Shown: positions 7,413 through 11,351 of the stretch, piece by piece
How positions within the stretch are numbered: the first letter of the stretch is position 1
How the letters are laid out: every line of letters begins with the position of its first letter
NCBI GenBank assembly: GCA_934292955.1
Contig: CAKQXZ010000066.1
Span: forward strand, 1 to 11,351
Origin: an uncultured Clostridia bacterium
Lineage (GTDB): Bacteria; Bacillota_A; Clostridia; Christensenellales; Borkfalkiaceae
DNA: 11,351 nucleotides
Direction of reading: 5' to 3'
Translations under genes and position numbers: made by a program
The notes under the pieces: generated by a model
Databases searched by the model: none
Seen by the model: only the letters and a program-made list of their open reading frames with translations
Told to the model about the DNA's origin: nothing

Positions 7413-7458
7413 GGCGATTTTATAACGCGCTGTTAAGCAAATAAAAAAGTCGCCTTTT
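7413..7458 (+). other. Hairpin with trailing T run in the cas9 leader, possible attenuator
   Basis: GGCGATTTTAT (7413-7423) can pair with ATAAAA...TCGCC (7441-7446 and 7450-7454), enclosing a small AAC/GTT stem, and is followed by TTTT. It lies about 12 bases after the predicted start of the cas9-directed transcript. It might end some transcripts early, but the interruption AAG in one arm makes it weak. Confidence 0.25.
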
Positions 7459-7494
7459 CGGTAATTAGTGATAAGGAATGGAATCCCTGCAAAA

Positions 7495-7517
7495 CAAAAA
7501 ACCCGCCGAAGGCGAGT
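7495..7517 (-). terminator. Terminator and last hairpin of tracrRNA
   Basis: On the minus strand ACTCGCC pairs with GGCGGGT across the loop TTC (seven pairs including one T-G wobble), followed by TTTTTTGTTTT. It serves both as terminator and as the final 3' hairpin of the tracrRNA. Confidence 0.9.
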
Positions 7518-7569
7518 ATTAAGGCACGCAGCGCGTGCGACCGCTTTCGCGGCGATGTGAAAAAATTTT

Positions 7570-7608
7570 ATTTGAACCTTATGGTGTAATCTTAAACGGT
7601 AGTCAAAC
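7570..7608 (-). repeat. tracrRNA anti-repeat; predicts the CRISPR repeat
   Basis: The plus-strand reading begins ATTTGAACCTTATGG and ends GGTAGTCAAAC over 39 bases. Type II-A repeats are about 36 bases, usually begin GTTT and end AAAC with short terminal inversion, and this segment has the same plan (TTTGA...TCAAA). The CRISPR repeat of this strain should therefore resemble the plus-strand sequence here, with some bulges. It is not itself an array: there is only one copy. Confidence 0.75.
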
Positions 7609-7628
7609 CCTTTAAGCACCTGTATTAT
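7600..7628 (+). promoter_or_regulatory. Alternative weak cas9 promoter overlapping the tracrRNA promoter
   Basis: TAGTCA (7600-7605) and TATTAT (7623-7628) are 17 bases apart on the plus strand. The -10 region TATTATAA is almost symmetrical, so the same bases also form the TATAAT of the tracrRNA promoter. If used, it gives cas9 a leader of about 17 bases. The -35 match is poor (four of six). Confidence 0.25.
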
Positions 7629-7652
7629 AAAACAAACGAAGGGGAATGTCAA
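7624..7652 (-). promoter_or_regulatory. tracrRNA promoter, overlapping the cas9 start codon
   Basis: On the minus strand a perfect TTGACA (7652-7647) and a perfect TATAAT (7629-7624) are separated by 17 bases. Transcription would start near 7617. The -35 box includes base 7652, the A of the cas9 ATG, and the spacer covers the cas9 ribosome binding site (about 7638-7645). Every base of the promoter is therefore also cas9 leader or start codon. Confidence 0.9.
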
Positions 7653-10600
7653 TGGAAAAAGAGAAAAAAGTTGCTCGCGAATTAAAAAGCTACTATATCG
7701 GCTTAGACGTAGGCACCGATTCTATAGGTTGGGCTGTAACCGACGAAAATTACGAACTGCTCCGCGAACGCGGGCGTGATTTTTGGGGCGTTTATTTGTT
7801 TGACGCGGCTGAAACGGCTGTTAACAGACGTGCGTTCCGTACGGCAAGACGGCGCGCGGCGAGAACTCGTCAGCGTATCGATTTATTGCAGGAACTCTTT
7901 TCCGAAAAGATAGCGCGCATAGATTTTTCTTTTTTCAGAAGACTTGCGGAAAGTAAACTTAACGTCGAAGACAAAACTGTCGGCGGAAAATATACGCTTT
8001 TTAACGACGACGGATTTACCGATAAAGAATACAACAAGCAATATCCGACGATTTATCATTTGCGGGCGGCGTTTCTCAATGCTGAAAGCGCAAAAAAGAT
8101 AACCGACGTCAGGCTTTTATATCTTGCGGTGCATCACATAATCAAAAGCCGCGGACATTTTCTGTTCGAAGGGCAGACCATTGCCGCCGAAGACAGAAAT
8201 AACGTTAAAAACGCTTTCTGCGAGATTAACACTATACTTTCCGAAACGGACGGACAGCCTTTCGACAATATTGAAAAACTCGACGACGCGTTAACGCTGC
8301 TTTCAGATAAAAAAACAAGTAAAAACGATAAAGAAAAACGCCTGCGAGAGTTGCTTTCGGTCGGCGCGAAAGATAAACAGAATATAGCCATAATTAAGGC
8401 GTTTATCGGCAAAAAGACGAATTTTAAGGATTTTTTCAATCTTGACGAAGATCCCGAAGTAAAAGATTTTTGTTTTGACGACGCCGATTTTACCGAAGAA
8501 AAATTCAGAGAAGGTTTGCAGGAAGACGAATATTCTTTGCTGTGCAACGTGAAAAAGGTTTATGACTGGGCGGTACTGACCGAAATACTCGGCGGGCACA
8601 GATATCTTTCGGAAGCGATGGTCGAAAAGTACGCCGCACACAAAAAAGACCTTGAATTATTAAAAGCGTACGTTGAGCAGAATTGCCCCGAACGAAAAAA
8701 GGAAGTTTTTCATCTTAACGACGGCAAAACCGTAAATTATGCCGCTTACGTCGGGCTGTGCGGTAAAAAGCGGTTCAAAAAGTCGACCAAGGACGAGTTT
8801 TATAAATATCTTAAAACCAATCTGAAAGTGACCGATCCCGAAATACTCAAAAAAATAGAAGACGGCACTTTCCTGCAAAAACTGAGAACGGGCGCAAACG
8901 GAGTGATTCCCTATCAGATTCACAAAGCTGAACTCGATATCATATTGAAAAACGCGGCGGAAAACTTCCCGTTCTTAGCCGACATGCAAGACGGTTATAC
9001 CGTTGCCGATAAAATTAAAATGCTTTTGACTTTCCGCGTGCCGTATTATGTAGGTCCGCTTAACGACGCGCACAAGTCCTCGGGCTTTGCATGGGTTAAA
9101 AAGTACGACGGAATCGAAAAACAAAAAATCACGCCGTGGAATTTCTCGTCCATAGTAGACGAAAACGCGTCCGAAAACGAATTTATTCAGCGGATGACCA
9201 ATAAATGCACCTATCTTTCAGGCGAAGACGTATTGCCCAAAGCGTCCATATGCTATCAGCGTTTTGCCTTTCTTAACGAACTCAATAACCTTACGTTCAA
9301 AGGCAAGCGGCTTGATTATTCGGGCAGAAAGGCGATTATAGAATATGCCGAAAAAGAAAAGAAAATTACAATAGGCAAGGTTGCAAAATATCTCGAACGG
9401 CTGGGATATATCGAGAAAGACGAAGGCAAAAAAGAGAATTTCGGCGGGCTTGAAAGCGATTTCAAAAATTCGCTGTCTTCCTACGTTTTTATGCGTAGAG
9501 TGTTCGGCGAAGATTACAACGAAGATATTTGCGAAAAAATTATTCTTTGGCTCACCGTTATGGGCGATAAGAACCGCGTAGCCGAAAGAATTAAACGCGA
9601 ACTTAAGCTTAGCGATGACTTAATCAAGAGTATAAAAGATTTTAACTGCAGCGGCTGGGGAAGACTTTCCGAAAAGTTTTTGAAAGGTTTATACGAATGC
9701 ACGCCGGACGGAGAACTTATAACGAACGAAAACGGAGAACCGAAAAACATTCTCGGCGCGATGGATGAAAGCGGGCTTAATCTTATGGAACTGCTTTCAA
9801 ATAACTACGGGTTCATAAATGCTGTGGCATTACATAACGCGGGTTGCCGCTCTGATGATAAAATTACGTATTCTACCGTCGAAGATTTGTACTGTTCGCC
9901 GTCGGTAAAACGCGCTATATGGCGGACGGTCTGTATCGCAAAAGAAATAGAAAAAGTTCGCGGCGACGCGCCGTCGCGCGTGTTTATAGAAATGGCGCGC
10001 GGCGAAGAAGAGAATAAAAAAGGCAAGCCGCCCGTTTCGCGCAGACAGCGTATTATCGATCTATACAAGAGCATAAAAGACGAAAGCCGCGAATGGATGG
10101 ACGAAATCGAATCCACTCCCGAAATCAGATTTTCAAGCGATAAACTTTTGCTTTATTATCTGCAAAAGGGCAGAAGCGCGTATTCGGGTAAGCCGATTAA
10201 CATTCAGGACGTATTTAATACGAACGTTGTGGATATAGACCATATCTATCCGCAGTCTAAAATAAAAGACGACAGTTTGGATAACCGCGTGCTTGCTTAT
10301 AAGACTGAAAACCAGCAAAAGAAAGATATCTACCCCGTAAAAGACGAGATCAGGTCTCAAATGTATGGTTTCTGGCTGGAACTTAAAGATGGTGGGCTGA
10401 TGTCCGAAAAGAAATTTGACAGGCTGACAAGAAGTACGCCGCTTACTATAGACGAAATGTCTGATTTTGTAAACCGTCAGCTGGTCGAAACACGCCAAAG
10501 CACAAAGGCTATAGCGCAGATTCTTAAAAAACTTTTTTCCGAAAGCGATATAGTTTATTCAAAAGCACGTAACGTTTCCGACTTTAAGGAAGAAGTTCTT

Positions 10601-11351
10601 AAAGTTAAAAAAGTGCGCGAAGTCAACGATCTGCACCACGCAAAGGACGCCTACCTTAATATCGTTGTGGGCAACACATATTTTGTAAAGTTCAATCGCA
10701 ACGCAAAATGGTTTTTTACCGAACACCAAAACGAATCGTATACCGTTAAAGACCCGTTTGCTTACGAAGTTAAAGGCGCATGGAAACCGTCGTATAAATC
10801 GCGCGTAAGAGAAATTGCTCTTAAAAACGACTGCCGTGTGGTAAGGTTTACGTCAATGGGGCATGGCGGGCTGTTTAATGCCACCATAAAAACCAAAGGC
10901 GCAAACGATAAACTTATTCCGCTTAAGGCAAACGGCGCAATAGCAGATACTTCAAAATACGGCGGATACGACAGCGCGACCACGGCATATTTTTCGCTTG
11001 TTCAAAGCGACGGTAAAAAGGGCGAACGCAAAATTTCGATTGAAGCAATTCCGATTTATATCGATAAACTCGGAAAAGAGAAAGTACTTGAGTTTTTGGT
11101 TAAAAACGCAGAACTTAAAAATCCGCGTATTTTAATAGAAAAAATCAAAATAAATTCTTTGCTTTCAATTAACGGCGCATATGTTTGGCTTAGGGGAAAA
11201 AGTGGTATTCAGATTAAGTTGTGTAATGCGAATCAATTGATTCTCAATGAAGAAACATATAACTACTTAAAGCATATTTCTGTTTATTTAGATAGAAATA
11301 AAAAAGCAAGAAAAGAGTTTGATGTTGACGAGCGTGATAAAATTACAAAAG
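7652..11351 (+). CDS. cas9: CRISPR-associated endonuclease Cas9, type II-A-like, 3' end outside window
   Basis: Cas9 uses crRNA:tracrRNA to find and cut double-stranded DNA. The frame is open from the ATG to the window end (1233 codons) without interruption. RuvC-I is YIGLDVGTDSIGW with catalytic D19, and the arginine-rich bridge helix is at about 57-80 (RRAFRTARRRAARTRQR). RuvC-II is FIEMARG with E780. The HNH centre is DIDHIYPQS with D863, H864 and N887. RuvC-III is LHHAKDAY with H996 and D999. Spacing between these matches S. pyogenes Cas9 closely (H840/N863 correspond to H864/N887), so the nuclease should be active. The PAM-interacting domain begins with the conserved KYGGYDSAT region and is cut off by the window. 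The ribosome binding site GAAGGGG lies about seven bases upstream. The last ~250 bases are distinctly more AT-rich than the rest. Placing it in II-A rests on likely size, sequence resemblance and tracrRNA position; the missing csn2 would confirm it. Confidence 0.97.
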   Translation, partial: MEKEKKVARELKSYYIGLDVGTDSIGWAVTDENYELLRERGRDFWGVYLFDAAETAVNRRAFRTARRRAARTRQRIDLLQELFSEKIARIDFSFFRRLAESKLNVEDKTVGGKYTLFNDDGFTDKEYNKQYPTIYHLRAAFLNAESAKKITDVRLLYLAVHHIIKSRGHFLFEGQTIAAEDRNNVKNAFCEINTILSETDGQPFDNIEKLDDALTLLSDKKTSKNDKEKRLRELLSVGAKDKQNIAIIKAFIGKKTNFKDFFNLDEDPEVKDFCFDDADFTEEKFREGLQEDEYSLLCNVKKVYDWAVLTEILGGHRYLSEAMVEKYAAHKKDLELLKAYVEQNCPERKKEVFHLNDGKTVNYAAYVGLCGKKRFKKSTKDEFYKYLKTNLKVTDPEILKKIEDGTFLQKLRTGANGVIPYQIHKAELDIILKNAAENFPFLADMQDGYTVADKIKMLLTFRVPYYVGPLNDAHKSSGFAWVKKYDGIEKQKITPWNFSSIVDENASENEFIQRMTNKCTYLSGEDVLPKASICYQRFAFLNELNNLTFKGKRLDYSGRKAIIEYAEKEKKITIGKVAKYLERLGYIEKDEGKKENFGGLESDFKNSLSSYVFMRRVFGEDYNEDICEKIILWLTVMGDKNRVAERIKRELKLSDDLIKSIKDFNCSGWGRLSEKFLKGLYECTPDGELITNENGEPKNILGAMDESGLNLMELLSNNYGFINAVALHNAGCRSDDKITYSTVEDLYCSPSVKRAIWRTVCIAKEIEKVRGDAPSRVFIEMARGEEENKKGKPPVSRRQRIIDLYKSIKDESREWMDEIESTPEIRFSSDKLLLYYLQKGRSAYSGKPINIQDVFNTNVVDIDHIYPQSKIKDDSLDNRVLAYKTENQQKKDIYPVKDEIRSQMYGFWLELKDGGLMSEKKFDRLTRSTPLTIDEMSDFVNRQLVETRQSTKAIAQILKKLFSESDIVYSKARNVSDFKEEVLKVKKVREVNDLHHAKDAYLNIVVGNTYFVKFNRNAKWFFTEHQNESYTVKDPFAYEVKGAWKPSYKSRVREIALKNDCRVVRFTSMGHGGLFNATIKTKGANDKLIPLKANGAIADTSKYGGYDSATTAYFSLVQSDGKKGERKISIEAIPIYIDKLGKEKVLEFLVKNAELKNPRILIEKIKINSLLSINGAYVWLRGKSGIQIKLCNANQLILNEETYNYLKHISVYLDRNKKARKEFDVDERDKITK

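Larger units (their letters stand above)
7494..7617 (-). ncRNA. tracrRNA of the type II CRISPR-Cas system
   Basis: This roughly 124-nt RNA pairs with CRISPR repeat RNA, allows RNase III processing, and anchors the guide in Cas9. Its own promoter is at 7652-7624 and its terminator at 7517-7495. In order it carries a short 5' extension, the anti-repeat (7608-7570), an AT-rich linker with AAAATTTTTT, a nexus-like hairpin CCGC-GAAA-GCGG, a second stem GCACGC-GCT-GCGTGC, and the terminator stem. Location immediately upstream of cas9 on the opposite strand is as in the Streptococcus pyogenes II-A locus. No CRISPR array is in the window to confirm pairing, so the identification rests on position, promoter, hairpin order and the repeat-like anti-repeat. 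Confidence 0.88.

Noticed and set aside
7234..7425. 63-codon plus-strand open frame
   Set aside because: No ribosome binding site, no recognisable family, and it runs through the cas9-directed promoter.
7494..7651. CRISPR array upstream of cas9
   Set aside because: Only one repeat-like copy is present and it is explained by the tracrRNA anti-repeat; no regularly spaced repeats occur in the window.
7272..7652. 126-codon minus-strand open frame upstream of cas9
   Set aside because: It is an accidental frame across the tracrRNA gene; its ATG lies in the tracrRNA promoter and it has no ribosome binding site or recognisable domain.

Overview
The window looks like chromosomal DNA from a Gram-positive-type bacterium, most likely a gut-associated clostridial member of the Bacillota. 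The reasons are strong AGGAG-type ribosome binding sites, a small metal-binding protein with a CGMC site of the kind common in clostridia, a canonical SecA with a C-terminal zinc-binding motif, and a type II-A-like Cas9 with an antisense tracrRNA just upstream. The species cannot be named from the sequence alone.

Layout. Positions 1-75 (minus) hold a tRNA-Ala(GGC), cut at the window edge, with its own promoter. Positions 241-425 are a dense control region: a 16-18 base palindromic operator-like motif appears twice, the first copy beside a near-consensus promoter and the second overlapping a weaker one, with a short structured RNA and an intrinsic terminator between them. This region leads into a co-directional gene set: a heavy-metal-associated (HMA) domain protein (461-724), a 41-residue membrane microprotein (874-999), and an ABC exporter of the MacB/FtsX type (ATPase 1085-1786, permease 1799-4078), closed by a strong terminator at 4127-4162. 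Converging from the other side is secA (4320-7019, minus), with its own terminator, a clear promoter and a leader of three consecutive hairpins.

The right third is the start of a type II CRISPR-Cas locus. cas9 runs from 7652 off the window end (1233 codons seen, all RuvC and HNH catalytic residues present). Directly upstream on the opposite strand is a complete tracrRNA gene (about 7617 down to 7494) with a perfect TTGACA-17-TATAAT promoter, a 39-nt anti-repeat, two GC-rich hairpins and a terminator. The last base of the tracrRNA -35 box is the first base of the cas9 start codon. A good promoter at 7366-7394 points at cas9, so its mRNA would carry a leader of about 250 nt fully complementary to tracrRNA. 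This arrangement, together with the ability of the tracrRNA 5' end to pair with its own anti-repeat, is the most interesting part of the window. No CRISPR array, cas1, cas2 or csn2 is inside the window; they would be expected downstream of cas9.

How the genes work together: SecA is housekeeping protein export. The HMA protein, microprotein and ABC exporter are probably one metal-linked or envelope-stress-linked operon. Cas9 and tracrRNA form the effector of an adaptive immune system whose array lies outside the window.
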